A stretch of 57,902 nt of DNA from Clostridiales bacterium (lineage in GTDB: Bacteria > Bacillota > Clostridia > Oscillospirales > CAG-272). The notes beneath the pieces were generated by a model that was given only the letters and a program-made list of their open reading frames with translations, did not search any database and had not been told where the DNA came from. Positions 24,125-32,804 of this stretch are shown here, piece by piece (positions within the stretch are counted from its first letter, which is position 1; each line of letters begins with the position of its first letter). A program made the translations under genes and the position numbers. The stretch is from positions 42,510 to 100,411 of the forward strand of contig DPGD01000018.1 in NCBI GenBank assembly GCA_003522145.1, read 5' to 3'.

Positions 24125-25219
24125 ATGAAATTAGGAATCGTGGGTCTGCCCAATGTGGGAAAAAGCACCCTGTTCAATGCACTGACCAAGGCAGGCGCCG
24201 AATCTGCCAACTATCCCTTTTGCACGATCGAGCCCAATGTGGGCATTGTGCGCGTGCCGGACGAGCGTTTGGACAAATTGGCGGAAATGTACAACCCGGA
24301 AAAATATACGCCGGCCATCATCGAATTTGTGGATATTGCAGGGCTGGTCAAGGGCGCATCCAAAGGTGAAGGCTTGGGCAATAAGTTTTTGTCTCACATC
24401 CGGGAGGTGGACGCCATTGTACATGTGGTTCGGTGCTTCCGGGATGACAACATCATCCATGTGGACGGCTCGGTGGATCCCCTGCGGGATGTGGAAACCA
24501 TCAATCTGGAGTTGATTTTTTCCGATCTGGAGCTGGTGGAACGGCGGTTGGATCGGACGAAAAAGCTGATGAAGGGGGACAAAGGATTGGCCGGCGAAGT
24601 GGAGTTCCTTGAAAAACTCCAAAAGCATCTGGATGAAGGAAGGTCGGCCAGAGCCCTGAAGGTGACTAAGGAAGAGGAGGCGATCCTGAAGGATATGCCG
24701 CTTCTTTCGGGAAAGCCGGTCATTTATGCGGCAAATATTGCCGAAAAAGATTTGGTCAACGGCGGAGCAGGCAATCCGCTTTTTGAGAGCCTGAAGAAAT
24801 TTGCCGCAAGCGAGCATTCGGAAATTCTGCCGGTGTGCGCACAGCTGGAGGCGGACTTGGCGTCCTTGGACGAGGAAGAAGCCCAGATGTATTTGGAGGA
24901 TGCCGGTATCACCGAAACCGGACTTTCCAGGCTGATTAAGAGCAGTTACCGCCTGCTTGGCTATATCAGCTTCTTAACGGCGGGGCCGAAAGAGGTGCGT
25001 GCCTGGACGATTACCGAGGGAATGACGGCACCGCAGGCGGCGGGCAAGATTCATTCCGATTTTGAAAGGGGCTTTATCCGTGCGGAAGTGATTGCCTATG
25101 AAGATCTGATTTCCTGCGGCAGTATGGCGGTGGCCAAGGACAAGGGTCTGATCCGTTCGGAGGGCAAGGACTATGTGATGAAGGACGGGGATGTGGTGCT
25201 CTTCCGCTTTAATGTGTGA
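24125..25219 (+). CDS. ychF: Redox-regulated ATPase/GTPase-like YchF (OLA1 family)
   Basis: 364 residues, the standard YchF length. An Obg-like translation-factor NTPase that binds ribosomes and prefers ATP over GTP. Seen: G1 GLPNVGKSTLFNAL, YPFCTIEPNVGIV, G3 DIAGLVKGASKGEGLGNKFL, G4 region VIYAANIAEKD (the altered NKxD that allows ATP use), and the C-terminal TGS-like domain with VRAWTITEGMTAPQAAGKIHSDFERGFIRAEV. The ATG at 24125 follows GAAAGGAAG and matches the conserved start MKLGIVGLPNVGK; an upstream in-frame ATG at 23945 precedes the promoter and is not used. Confidence 0.98.
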   Translation: MKLGIVGLPNVGKSTLFNALTKAGAESANYPFCTIEPNVGIVRVPDERLDKLAEMYNPEKYTPAIIEFVDIAGLVKGASKGEGLGNKFLSHIREVDAIVHVVRCFRDDNIIHVDGSVDPLRDVETINLELIFSDLELVERRLDRTKKLMKGDKGLAGEVEFLEKLQKHLDEGRSARALKVTKEEEAILKDMPLLSGKPVIYAANIAEKDLVNGGAGNPLFESLKKFAASEHSEILPVCAQLEADLASLDEEEAQMYLEDAGITETGLSRLIKSSYRLLGYISFLTAGPKEVRAWTITEGMTAPQAAGKIHSDFERGFIRAEVIAYEDLISCGSMAVAKDKGLIRSEGKDYVMKDGDVVLFRFNV

Positions 25220-25340
25220 GGACTGTTGAAGGGCATTTCAGAAAACGCGCCAAGGAGCCTTCCGGTGTTTCCGGGGTGTATTCTCCGGGGGGTGGCGGGG
25301 GATCGCAGGGGAAAACACTCCGATAAATCGTTTGCGTTGA

Positions 25341-25392
25341 AAAAAGACCGGTGCCGATGCACAAAAGTGCAGGGCGCCGGTCCGGTCTTTTT
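25341..25392. terminator. Bidirectional terminator between ychF and fba
   Basis: AAAAAGACCGG (25341-25351) pairs with CCGGTCTTTTT (25382-25392), with further pairing inside. T tracts occur on both strands, suiting the convergent genes either side. Confidence 0.8.
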
Positions 25393-25402
25393 CAGAACAA
25401 TC

Positions 25403-25441
25403 GGAGGGGCTGTAAAAAAGCGAACCTTTCTGCAGCCCCTC
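25403..25441 (-). repeat. Partial copy F of the intergenic repeat (stem 1 only)
   Basis: GAGGGGCTG/CAGCCCCTC inverted repeat with TAAAAAAGCGAACC between, resembling stem 1 of the two-part repeat. It lies 20 nt past the fba stop. Confidence 0.5.
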
Positions 25442-25460
25442 TGGAAACACCGGGTGAAAC

Positions 25461-26429
25461 TTATGCTTTGCCGTTGCAACCCAGAACATCCACCAGCTTG
25501 TGGCGCACCAATTCCTTGATATTGGCTCTTGCGGGCTTCAGATATTCTCTGGGGTCGAACTTGTCGGGATGCTCGTTGAAGAACTGACGGATCGTGCCGG
25601 TCATGGCCAGACGCAGGTCGGAGTCGATGTTGATCTTGCATACGGCGGACCGTGCGGCTTCACGCAGCTGTTCTTCGGGAATACCGACAGCATCGGGCAT
25701 TCTGCCGCCGTTTTCGTTGATCATCTTCACATAGTCCTGAGGAACAGAAGAAGAACCGTGCAGAACAATGGGGAATCCGGGCAGTCTCTTTTCGCATTCA
25801 TGAAGCACATCGAAACGGAGCGGAGGAGGAACCAGAATGCCCTTTTCGTTTCTGGTGCACTGAGCGGCTGTGAACTTGTATGCGCCGTGGGAAGTGCCGA
25901 TGGCAATTGCCAGAGAATCGCAACCGGTTTTGGTCACAAACTCTTCCACTTCTTCGGGTCTGGTGTAGGAAGCGGCACCGTGCTCAACCTTCACATCATC
26001 CTCAATGCCGGCAAGGGTTCCCAGCTCTGCTTCCACCACGACGCCGTGAGCGTGTGCATACTCCACAACCTTGCGGGTAATTTCGATGTTTTCTGCAAAG
26101 GGCTTGGAGGAAGCGTCGATCATGACCGAGGTGAAGCCGCCGTCGATGCAGGCTTTGCAGGTCTCAAAATCGGGACCGTGGTCCAGATGCAGAACGATCG
26201 GAATCTCCGGGCATTCAAGGACAGCGGCCTCAACCAGCTTCACGAGATAGGTGTGGTTGGCATAGGCCCGTGCGCCCTTGGAAACCTGGAGGATCACGGG
26301 AGCCTTCTCCTCTTTGCAGGCTTCGGTGATTCCCTGCACGATCTCCATGTTGTTAACATTGAAGGCACCGACGGCATAACCGCCCTTGTATGCCTTTTCA
26401 AACATTTCCTTACTTGTGACCAATGGCAT
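25461..26429 (-). CDS. fba: Class II fructose-1,6-bisphosphate aldolase
   Basis: 322 residues. Cytosolic zinc aldolase that interconverts fructose-1,6-bisphosphate with DHAP and glyceraldehyde-3-phosphate. Zinc and active-site motifs: VLHLDHGPDFETC, DGGFTSVMIDASSKPFAENI, VEAELGTLAGIED, IGTSHGAYKF, FPIVLHGSSSVP and KINIDSDLRLAMTG. The Bacillus FbaA-like length and motifs leave little doubt. The start ATG follows AAGGAG. It is transcribed divergently from pfp, sharing a 231-bp promoter region. Confidence 0.97.
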   Translation of the reverse strand: MPLVTSKEMFEKAYKGGYAVGAFNVNNMEIVQGITEACKEEKAPVILQVSKGARAYANHTYLVKLVEAAVLECPEIPIVLHLDHGPDFETCKACIDGGFTSVMIDASSKPFAENIEITRKVVEYAHAHGVVVEAELGTLAGIEDDVKVEHGAASYTRPEEVEEFVTKTGCDSLAIAIGTSHGAYKFTAAQCTRNEKGILVPPPLRFDVLHECEKRLPGFPIVLHGSSSVPQDYVKMINENGGRMPDAVGIPEEQLREAARSAVCKINIDSDLRLAMTGTIRQFFNEHPDKFDPREYLKPARANIKELVRHKLVDVLGCNGKA

Positions 26430-26497
26430 AGTTCTGAACTCCTTTTTTCTCCGGACTTGTTAGAGTCCTTATTTTCATTTTATGATTTCCAACCGCT

Positions 26498-26526
26498 ATT
26501 CTACCAAGATTCCTTCTGTTTGTCAA
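26498..26526 (-). promoter_or_regulatory. Promoter of fba
   Basis: Minus strand TTGACA (26521-26526), 17-nt spacer, TAGAAT (26498-26503), 68 nt before the fba start. Confidence 0.85.
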
Positions 26527-26598
26527 GAGTTTCTTGGAGTTTTGTAGAGATGAACAAAGGAAATTGACGAAGAAACTCCTTTTTTTATAAAAAAGGAA

Positions 26599-26627
26599 TT
26601 GATTTTTTGTATCCAATGTGGTAGAAT
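26599..26627 (+). promoter_or_regulatory. Promoter of pfp
   Basis: TTGATT (26599-26604), 17-nt spacer, TAGAAT (26622-26627), 33 nt before the ATG. Both promoters of this divergent pair share the context TGGTAGAAT at the -10. Confidence 0.8.
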
Positions 26628-26660
26628 GGTGAAAATGCGAAAAAAGGGAAGGAAAATGAA

Positions 26661-27914
26661 ATGTCTATGTTAAAAGGTGCTTGTATCATCGGCCAGTCCG
26701 GCGGGCCGACCTCCGTAATCAATGCTTCTGCTTACGGATGCATCAAAACCGCTTTGGAAAACGATGCGATTACCGCAGTTTACGGTGCCTGCAACGGCAT
26801 CAAGGGCGTGCTGGACGACAACCTGATCGATATGTCCAAGGAGGATCCGGCCGAGCTGTCCTATATGAAGTATACCCCCTCTTCGGCTCTCGGCTCCTGC
26901 CGCTACAAGCTGAAGGATTCTTCGGTGGACGATACCGACTACAAGAGAATTCTGGAAATTTTCAAAAAATACAATGTACGCTATTTCTTCTACAACGGCG
27001 GAAACGACTCGATGGATACCTGCAACAAGATCTCCAAGTTCATGCTGAAGAACGGCTATGAGTGCCGTGTGATGGGAATTCCCAAGACCATTGACAACGA
27101 CTTGGCAGGCACCGACCATTGCCCCGGATATGCCTCTGCCGCCAAGTATATCGCCACCTCCATGATGGAGATCTATCACGATGCCAGAGTGTACGACACC
27201 GGCATGATCACCGTGGTGGAGATCATGGGCAGAAATGCCGGCTGGCTGACCGCCGCCGCCTCTCTTGCAGGGGTGAAGGGCGCAGGACCGGATCTGATTT
27301 ACTGTCCGGAGAATGATTTCGACATGACCTCCTTTGTGGAGAAGGTGAAGGAAATCTACGGCAAGAACGGCAAGTGCATCGTGGCGGTTTCCGAGGGTAT
27401 TCACGATGCTTCCGGCAAGTATATTTCCGAATACGGCAACGATCTGTCCAACGCCAAGGACGGCTTCGGCCATGCACAGCTGGGCGGCCTTGCTTCGTAT
27501 CTGGCCGGCGTTCTGAAGACCGAGACCGGCGCCAAGGTCCGGGGAATCGAGTTGTCCCTGTTGCAGAGATGCGCCGCACACTGCGCATCCCAGACCGACA
27601 TTGACGAATCCTTCAATGCCGGCAAGGTGGCTGTGGAGCAGGCAACGGCGGGCGTGACCGACAAGATGGTGGGCTTTGTCCGGAGCAGTGATGAAAAGGG
27701 CAACTATGTCTGCAAGTATGAGCTGTTTGACCTGACCATTGTTGCGAACACCGAAAAGAAGATTCCCGCAGACTGGTTCAATGCCGCCAAGGACGGCATG
27801 AACGAGAAGTTTGTGGCCTATGCGCTTCCTCTGATTCAGGGAGAGACCCAACTGCCCAAGGAGGACGGACTTCCTCGCTTTGTACACCTGAAAAAGGTAA
27901 AGGCTTCGGTGTAA
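26661..27914 (+). CDS. pfp: Diphosphate-dependent 6-phosphofructokinase
   Basis: 417 residues. Catalyses reversible phosphorylation of fructose-6-phosphate. The active-site loop reads YNGGNDSMDT; Asp in place of the Gly of ATP-PFK (GGDGS) is diagnostic of the PPi-using type, and MGIPKTIDNDLAGTDHCPGYASAAK contains the PKTIDND motif. Other PFK motifs: QSGGPTSVIN, EIMGRNAGWLTAA, VSEGIHD and RGIELSLLQRCAAHCAS. Cofactor assignment is from motif, not assay. Its placement opposite class II aldolase makes a glycolytic pair; using PPi saves ATP, as in many fermentative Clostridia. Confidence 0.93.
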   Translation: MSMLKGACIIGQSGGPTSVINASAYGCIKTALENDAITAVYGACNGIKGVLDDNLIDMSKEDPAELSYMKYTPSSALGSCRYKLKDSSVDDTDYKRILEIFKKYNVRYFFYNGGNDSMDTCNKISKFMLKNGYECRVMGIPKTIDNDLAGTDHCPGYASAAKYIATSMMEIYHDARVYDTGMITVVEIMGRNAGWLTAAASLAGVKGAGPDLIYCPENDFDMTSFVEKVKEIYGKNGKCIVAVSEGIHDASGKYISEYGNDLSNAKDGFGHAQLGGLASYLAGVLKTETGAKVRGIELSLLQRCAAHCASQTDIDESFNAGKVAVEQATAGVTDKMVGFVRSSDEKGNYVCKYELFDLTIVANTEKKIPADWFNAAKDGMNEKFVAYALPLIQGETQLPKEDGLPRFVHLKKVKASV

Positions 27915-27935
27915 GAGAACATTTCCGAATAATTC

Positions 27936-27976
27936 AAGGGGCTGTAAAAAAGCAGGTTTTTTACAGCCCCTTTTAA
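27936..27976 (+). terminator. Terminator of pfp (stem 1 of repeat copy C)
   Basis: 15-16-bp stem AAGGGGCTGTAAAAA/TTTTTACAGCCCCTT with a short loop, then TT. It lies 21 nt past the pfp stop. Confidence 0.8.
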
Positions 27977-28060
27977 AATGCCGGTGGGGATTCCGGCATT
28001 TTTGATGTGATCCCGGTCGGTTTTGCCCTTCATTTTGTGGAAATTCCGGTGGATGTTGCG
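27936..28060 (+). repeat. Two-part palindromic intergenic repeat, copy C
   Basis: Stem 1 (27936-27972), stem 2 AAATGCCGG/CCGGCATTT (27976-28003), and the tail with GGTCGGTTTTGCCCTTCATT, TTTGTGGAAATTCCGGTGGA and TTGCGG. It matches copy B at 18890-19020 almost throughout. Confidence 0.8.
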
Positions 28061-28067
28061 GAAGCCG

Positions 28068-28112
28068 ACGGAGGAGTAAAAAGGCTCGCACCGAGTCTTT
28101 TTACTCCTCCGT
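28068..28112 (-). terminator. Very stable terminator after the DUF5131 gene
   Basis: Perfect 16-bp stem ACGGAGGAGTAAAAAG/CTTTTTACTCCTCCGT with a 13-nt loop, 9 nt past the stop of the minus-strand gene. It ends the feo-nuclease operon; the built-in A/T tracts could serve both strands. Confidence 0.85.
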
Positions 28113-28120
28113 TTCTTGTT

Positions 28121-28894
28121 CTAAGGCAGTTTTTCAAGGGGACCGTAGGTTCCGGTCCGATAGTCAATGCCGGCTTTTCGGGCCTGCGAATGCTGATATT
28201 TCCGCAGAATGCGGTACAGTTTTCCGTCTTTGATGAAGTGGGCACCGGTCTGGTGGAACCGGAAGGGGACATCCTGCCGCACACACTGCTGTCTCAGGTC
28301 CAGAATCCAATCGTAGTTGCAGGGGCGGGCCCAAACGCCCGATTCGCCGCCCACCGAGACCTCTTCAATGCTGCGGTCCAGATAGGGTTCAAGGTCTATG
28401 CGTTCCAGAAGCGGGGCGGCAATGATCGATTTGTGCCTGATGGGCAGGGAGCGGAATATGGGCAGGCGGTAGTCTGCCCGCTCCTGATTTTCCACGGTAC
28501 AGCCAACAAGCACATTCGGGTATCCCTCTCCCCAATCGGGGGGAAGACAGCGCTCAAACCGGTCGATCCGTTTGGTGAAAAAATAGAAAAAGCAGTCGCT
28601 TCGCTCCTTCATCATTGCAAAGCATTCGGGCCGCCAGGCATCGGCATCCTCCAAGAGAAAGTCAGAGGTGAAGCAGGTGAACACCAGAGCTCCCGAAGGG
28701 ATCCTATAGCTTCCGTCCCGCTTTTTCTTTAAAGGCAGATTGAAAGCTCCGGTTTTTCTGCAGAGACTGCTGGAAATTTCGGAACCGTAGGCTTCATCCT
28801 GTCGGTAGACATAGCAGTATTTGCATCCGGGACTGACCTTGGTACAGCCGTGCCAGGGATTCCAGTCGGCATAAACGGGTTCCTGTTGCTCCAC
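28121..28894 (-). CDS. DUF5131 (phage Gp37/Gp68-like) protein with cysteine cluster
   Basis: 257 residues. The N-terminus holds the family hallmark WNPWHGCTKVSPGCKYCYV, a Cys-x6-Cys-x2-Cys cluster reminiscent of an iron-sulphur site, followed by FTCFTSDFLLEDADAWR, FFFTKRID-like (YFFTKRIDRF), VGCTVENQERADYR and SVGGESG. Proteins of this family occur on phages and chromosomes and resemble radical-SAM folds; no biochemical function is established that I can name. It is the last gene of the operon, 3 nt after the SbcC-like gene, so it may act with the nuclease pair. Role unknown. Confidence 0.85.
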   Translation of the reverse strand: MEQQEPVYADWNPWHGCTKVSPGCKYCYVYRQDEAYGSEISSSLCRKTGAFNLPLKKKRDGSYRIPSGALVFTCFTSDFLLEDADAWRPECFAMMKERSDCFFYFFTKRIDRFERCLPPDWGEGYPNVLVGCTVENQERADYRLPIFRSLPIRHKSIIAAPLLERIDLEPYLDRSIEEVSVGGESGVWARPCNYDWILDLRQQCVRQDVPFRFHQTGAHFIKDGKLYRILRKYQHSQARKAGIDYRTGTYGPLEKLP

Positions 28895-28897
28895 GGT

Positions 28898-31480
28898 TCA
28901 GCCCTCCGTTTTCCGGTCGCTGTGGCAGGTGAAATAGAGAATCTGGGTCTGCTGTCCCAGCTTTTGCAGTGCTTTCAGGGCTCTTTTCAGATTTTCGTCA
29001 TCCAGGTATACAAAGGGGTCATCGAGCAGGAGAAAGGGCTGTTCTTCTCCGAAGGCAATTCGGGCCATAGAAAGGCGCAGACAGATGTCCGACAGTGCCG
29101 TAAACCCACTGCTGAAATAGGATTCCCGGCGCAGTTCTCCGTCTCGTTTGAAGGAAAGAGACAGATTGCCCGGCTCGATGTAAAGACCTTCGGAAAGCTC
29201 CGGATTGATTTCCTCGGCGTAGCTTTTGTAAGCGGCGCACAAGGGGGCGGTATACCGGCCCAGAAGATTCTCCTCGGCATTTTTTAAGAAGGTTGCGGTC
29301 GAATCGAGAATCCGGTATTCTTCCTGAGCTTTTGCGTATTCTGCGGTCAGGTTTTCAAGGAGTGCCCGGCATTCGCCCTCCCGTTCGGCATTCCGGTTTT
29401 CTTCGCCCAGGCGTTTTTCCAAAGAGGCAATGACACTGCCGAGAGCGGTGGCGTCTCTTTGGAGCTGTTCCTTTTCTTCCGCCGGGGGAAGGTCTGTGGG
29501 CAGACGGTCGGGGAAGGGATGAGCCAGCTTGTAATCCTCGGCTGTTTTTCTTTTCAGACGGGCATCATCCGCAAGTCTTTCCGCCTGTCTGTTCCATTGT
29601 ATCTGTTCTTCCAGGATGTTTTCTTCCCGACCTTGGGGAATTTCCCCGGCGTAGGGAGAAAGGAGAGAGGAGAATTGACCTTCGGCGGCGGAAAGCAGTT
29701 CTTCCTTTTCCGTCCGTTGTTCCTCGGCCTTTTTCAGCTTTTCCGAAAGTGACTGGTACCGTTGCAGATCCTCCCTTAAGAAGCGAAGCTGCAGCGCCGG
29801 GCTTTCTTCGCCCCTCGGGGGGTAGTGACCGAGAAAGGAAGAAAGCTCCCCGCTCAAACGGTCCAGTCGTTCCTTGTTTTCGGCGGCTGAAAGAGCGGCT
29901 TTTTCACAGCTTTCCTTTTTTTGCAGATAGCGTTTCCGGTCATCCTTCAGGTTTTTCAGAAGAAGAGAAAAATCCGATCCGAAATAGCCGTACAGATTCA
30001 GCCGGTCGGAAAGGGTGCGGTGCAGAGAGCGATAGCGCTCCTCGATCTCACGGTCCGGTGCGGGCATCGATTCCTTTTCGGAAAGTCTGCCGGAGAATTG
30101 CCGCCAAAGGACCCCGCCTGCCATTCCGAGAATTCCCAGAATCAGAAGGGGCACCGACAAAGGCAACTGAAAAATCCTGAAAACAACGCCCAGAAGGGTC
30201 AGAACGCCCCCTCCGATACCCAGTCCCAAGGAAAGGGGCGTCCACTTTTTTTTCGGCATTTTCCGGTTTTTTACCTTGGACAGAAGCTCTTCGTTGTAGC
30301 GATCATAGGCATTTTTGGCGTCTTCATAGTCGGTGCAGAGCCGTTCAAGCTGATGCAGGTCCTCCTCGGTGGGGCAAAAGGAACCGAATTGCTCCAGAAG
30401 GACTTTGGTTTCTTCGCTTTCCAGAATGGCATTTGCCTGTCTGTAATTGATGCCGGCATCCTGCAATTCCTGCAATTTGTTTTCCATGCGGTCCAGCTCC
30501 TCCCGGTTCGTTGGGTACCGGTCAAAGCAGTCCTGCAGTTTCAGAAATTCGCTCTTTTCCTTTTCGCTGAACGGCTCGGTTTCGGTTTCCCGGCGCAGGG
30601 AACGGATCCTTTCCAAGAGCTTCCGGCAATGTTCCAGAAGCTCTTCTGTGGGGCGGGGCCCGTGCTGTTCTTCAAAAAGTCCCAGTGTTGTTTCGGCCTG
30701 TTTGGCCTGTTGACAGAACTCTTCATAGGCGCTTTGCTGCAAAAGGGCTTGGGCGTATGCATTGGCTAACTCCAGGCGCCGACGGATTTCCGCCAGCTTT
30801 TTCTCGGCGTTTTCCTTTTCCTTTTCGTCAGCCTCGGCCGCCTCCTTTGAGGCGAGGCAGAGCCTCAGCTCTCTTTCGGCGCTTTTGCGCTGGTTCTGCA
30901 ACTGCTCCAAGCGCCCTCCGGAGCCTCTGTCAGGCTTGTATTTTTTCTTTGCGGCGGTGAGGAGAGCCGAAGCGTTGCTGTATAGATCGGTGTCCGTCGA
31001 GCCGTTGATACATTGGTTCAGCCGGGGCAAAATACCTTCTGCACTGCCGCTGTCCCTGCCTGAAAGAAAGACGGTGCGCAAAAAAGCGTCCTTGGGAATG
31101 CCCAAAAGATGCTCTCCGGGAGTGGGCAAAAGCTCGGTTTCCTTGACGCCGTTGGTCAGAAGATAGCATTGCAGCCGGTCTTTTGCCGCACTTTTCGGGT
31201 CAAAGACCCGCTCGATGCGGTAGGTGTTTCCGTTTGTCTCCAATTCTAAGGAGCCGCCGAATTTTCCTGCATTCCAGGGCGCATAGTGCGCCCGTTCCTT
31301 CAATTGCCGGTCGTTTTCTTTGGCGGTATCCATGCCGTAGAGCATAGCGCAGAGAAAGGCGGCGAAGGTGGTTTTCCCGGCACCGTTTTCTTTGCAGATG
31401 CAGTTCAGCCCTTTGGAGAAAGTGTAGTCCGTATTTTTCAGAGCGCCGAAATTTTCGATGTGGGCAGACAAAAGCTTCAT
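28898..31480 (-). CDS. SbcC/YhaN-like AAA ATPase with internal membrane hairpin
   Basis: 860 residues. SMC/Rad50-type ATPase: Walker A ENGAGKTT at 31-38, long coiled-coil segments rich in Lys/Glu/Arg, then ABC signature-like FSSGFTALSDICLRLSMARIAF and Walker B FLLLDDPFVYLDD (near 813), followed by FTCHSD. In the middle (about 413-463) two hydrophobic helices separated by few residues form a membrane hairpin, as in Bacillus YhaN, rather than the zinc hook of true SbcC. The start at 31480 overlaps the nuclease stop as ATGA. It probably forms a membrane-tethered complex with the next gene for DNA end processing; this is inferred. Confidence 0.88.
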   Translation of the reverse strand: MKLLSAHIENFGALKNTDYTFSKGLNCICKENGAGKTTFAAFLCAMLYGMDTAKENDRQLKERAHYAPWNAGKFGGSLELETNGNTYRIERVFDPKSAAKDRLQCYLLTNGVKETELLPTPGEHLLGIPKDAFLRTVFLSGRDSGSAEGILPRLNQCINGSTDTDLYSNASALLTAAKKKYKPDRGSGGRLEQLQNQRKSAERELRLCLASKEAAEADEKEKENAEKKLAEIRRRLELANAYAQALLQQSAYEEFCQQAKQAETTLGLFEEQHGPRPTEELLEHCRKLLERIRSLRRETETEPFSEKEKSEFLKLQDCFDRYPTNREELDRMENKLQELQDAGINYRQANAILESEETKVLLEQFGSFCPTEEDLHQLERLCTDYEDAKNAYDRYNEELLSKVKNRKMPKKKWTPLSLGLGIGGGVLTLLGVVFRIFQLPLSVPLLILGILGMAGGVLWRQFSGRLSEKESMPAPDREIEERYRSLHRTLSDRLNLYGYFGSDFSLLLKNLKDDRKRYLQKKESCEKAALSAAENKERLDRLSGELSSFLGHYPPRGEESPALQLRFLREDLQRYQSLSEKLKKAEEQRTEKEELLSAAEGQFSSLLSPYAGEIPQGREENILEEQIQWNRQAERLADDARLKRKTAEDYKLAHPFPDRLPTDLPPAEEKEQLQRDATALGSVIASLEKRLGEENRNAEREGECRALLENLTAEYAKAQEEYRILDSTATFLKNAEENLLGRYTAPLCAAYKSYAEEINPELSEGLYIEPGNLSLSFKRDGELRRESYFSSGFTALSDICLRLSMARIAFGEEQPFLLLDDPFVYLDDENLKRALKALQKLGQQTQILYFTCHSDRKTEG

Positions 31481-32556
31481 GTAAACTCCGCCTCCTCTCC
31501 CTCCAAGGCCAAAAGTCCGCAGCGAAGCACCTGCTCCTTGTCTTCTTCGGAAAGTTCCCTTGCGGCAAGCACCGTGCGGATAAACTCTCCCTTTAAGGAC
31601 AACTCGTCTCTGTACAGCGACGGATCGATCTGGATTTTTGTGCAATTTTTCACCGAGGAGGAGAAAAACCTTTCGTTTAAGCACCCCTCCAGTTCTTTGG
31701 GACGGATCTGCGCATTCAAGGGGACTCTTCCGATGAGCAGGACCCGCAGAATATTTTTGGAAGGTCTGCAGGAAAGAGCGGAAAGCACCCGCTCTTCAAT
31801 TTCCAGTTCTCCTTCCAGTCCGCTTATATCCACTTTGCATTCTTCGATTTCTCTTTGGGCAAAGGGAACAAAGCGGGAGGAAAGCTCTCCGTTTTCTATA
31901 TTCAGGAGCACAAACCCTTTCGGCCCGCATTCATCGAAGCCTCTTCCTTCCGGAGTTCCGGAATAGCACCATTTTCCTCTTTCGTCCAACCCTCCCTCCT
32001 CAAAGGAATGGTAGTGGCCTAAAGCCAGATAGTCAATACCCTTGTCCCGAAGTGCCGGCAGGAGCACGGTGCCGTAGGCAGGAGTGCCGGATTGGCGCAC
32101 TTCGCCGTGCAGAAGAACGATGTTTATGCGGGTCCTGTCGGGGCGCAGGGTGGTGTAGAGAAGGTTAAAGTTGGCATCGGTCTGGGTACATCCCCAGATG
32201 TCCACTTCGTCGTAGGAGTTCTTTTTCCAGTCCTCTCCGTAGCAGAAAACATTCTCCGGCAGGTTTTCCTCGTCTTCCAGACTTTCGTCATGATTGCCGG
32301 AAAGACAGAGAAAATCCACTTCGGGATGGGCTTCGGCAATTTTCAGAAAACTCTTTTTTTCCGCATTCCGGGGACGGCTTTCATCGAAAATATCGCCGGC
32401 GATCAGAATAGCGGAAACGCCGTTTTCCACTCCGTAGTCGGCAATCCGGTCAAAGGTGCGGTAGAGCTCTGTCCGGCGCTGTTTTGCCTTTTCAGGGGAG
32501 AGGCGGCTCTCCATGGGAGAGGCTAAGTGCAGGTCGGCGCAGTGAATCAGTTTCAT
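31477..32556 (-). CDS. SbcD/YhaO-like metallophosphoesterase DNA nuclease
   Basis: 359 residues. Mre11-like calcineurin fold with all metal motifs: DLH at 8-10, GDIFD at 54-58, GNHD at 87-90, LLHGE and GHYH. A C-terminal capping region follows. It is the nuclease half of an SbcCD-type complex acting on DNA ends and hairpins; the length and YhaN-like partner favour the YhaO branch. ATG 32556 follows AAAGGAG. It lies 41 nt after the FeoB-partner gene and so likely in the iron-uptake operon. Confidence 0.9.
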   Translation of the reverse strand: MKLIHCADLHLASPMESRLSPEKAKQRRTELYRTFDRIADYGVENGVSAILIAGDIFDESRPRNAEKKSFLKIAEAHPEVDFLCLSGNHDESLEDEENLPENVFCYGEDWKKNSYDEVDIWGCTQTDANFNLLYTTLRPDRTRINIVLLHGEVRQSGTPAYGTVLLPALRDKGIDYLALGHYHSFEEGGLDERGKWCYSGTPEGRGFDECGPKGFVLLNIENGELSSRFVPFAQREIEECKVDISGLEGELEIEERVLSALSCRPSKNILRVLLIGRVPLNAQIRPKELEGCLNERFFSSSVKNCTKIQIDPSLYRDELSLKGEFIRTVLAARELSEEDKEQVLRCGLLALEGEEAEFT

Positions 32557-32597
32557 TTCGGAGGCTCCTTTCCTGAGTGATGGAGAATGCAGACGCT

Positions 32598-32771
32598 TTA
32601 TTTTCGCTTTCCGAATTTTTTACAGCATTTTGCGCAGCCCTTGGAACCGTCACAGCCCTTACAGCAGTCGCCTCCGCAGGAGCATCGGCTGCCCCGCCGT
32701 ATACAGTATATCAAGGCCGCCGCAAAGAGCAGAAGAATGAGAATCAGGAGTATCCAGCTTGCAGGATTCAT
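32598..32771 (-). CDS. FeoB-associated Cys-rich membrane protein
   Basis: 57 residues, a small gene easily missed. Residues 6-22 form one hydrophobic helix (WILLILILLLFAAALIY); the remaining tail holds nine further Cys, in CSCGGDCCKGCDGSKGC and CAKCC, ending in basic residues. This is the FeoB_associated family pattern, found right after feoB in many Clostridia. It may bind ferrous iron or assist FeoB at the membrane; the exact role is not established. It lies 33 nt after feoB. Confidence 0.88.
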   Translation of the reverse strand: MNPASWILLILILLLFAAALIYCIRRGSRCSCGGDCCKGCDGSKGCAKCCKKFGKRK

Positions 32772-32804
32772 CGGAATTTCAGGCTCCTTTTCAAATGGTT
32801 GTTG

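Noticed and set aside
25500..26567. 355-codon plus-strand frame opposite fba
   Set aside because: Entirely antisense to a clear aldolase and runs through that gene's promoter; no protein family resemblance.
26670..28091. 473-codon open frame on the minus strand opposite pfp
   Set aside because: It mirrors the strongly conserved pfp gene, has no ribosome site, and its translation is low-complexity His/Gly/Leu-rich text typical of antisense frames in GC-balanced genes.
28007..28732. 241-codon plus-strand frame beginning in repeat copy C
   Set aside because: Starts inside a non-coding repeat, crosses a strong terminator and is antisense to the DUF5131 gene.
28121..28894. Prophage remnant, because DUF5131 is phage-associated
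   Set aside because: No other phage gene, integrase or attachment repeat nearby; the gene is tightly packed in a chromosomal operon.
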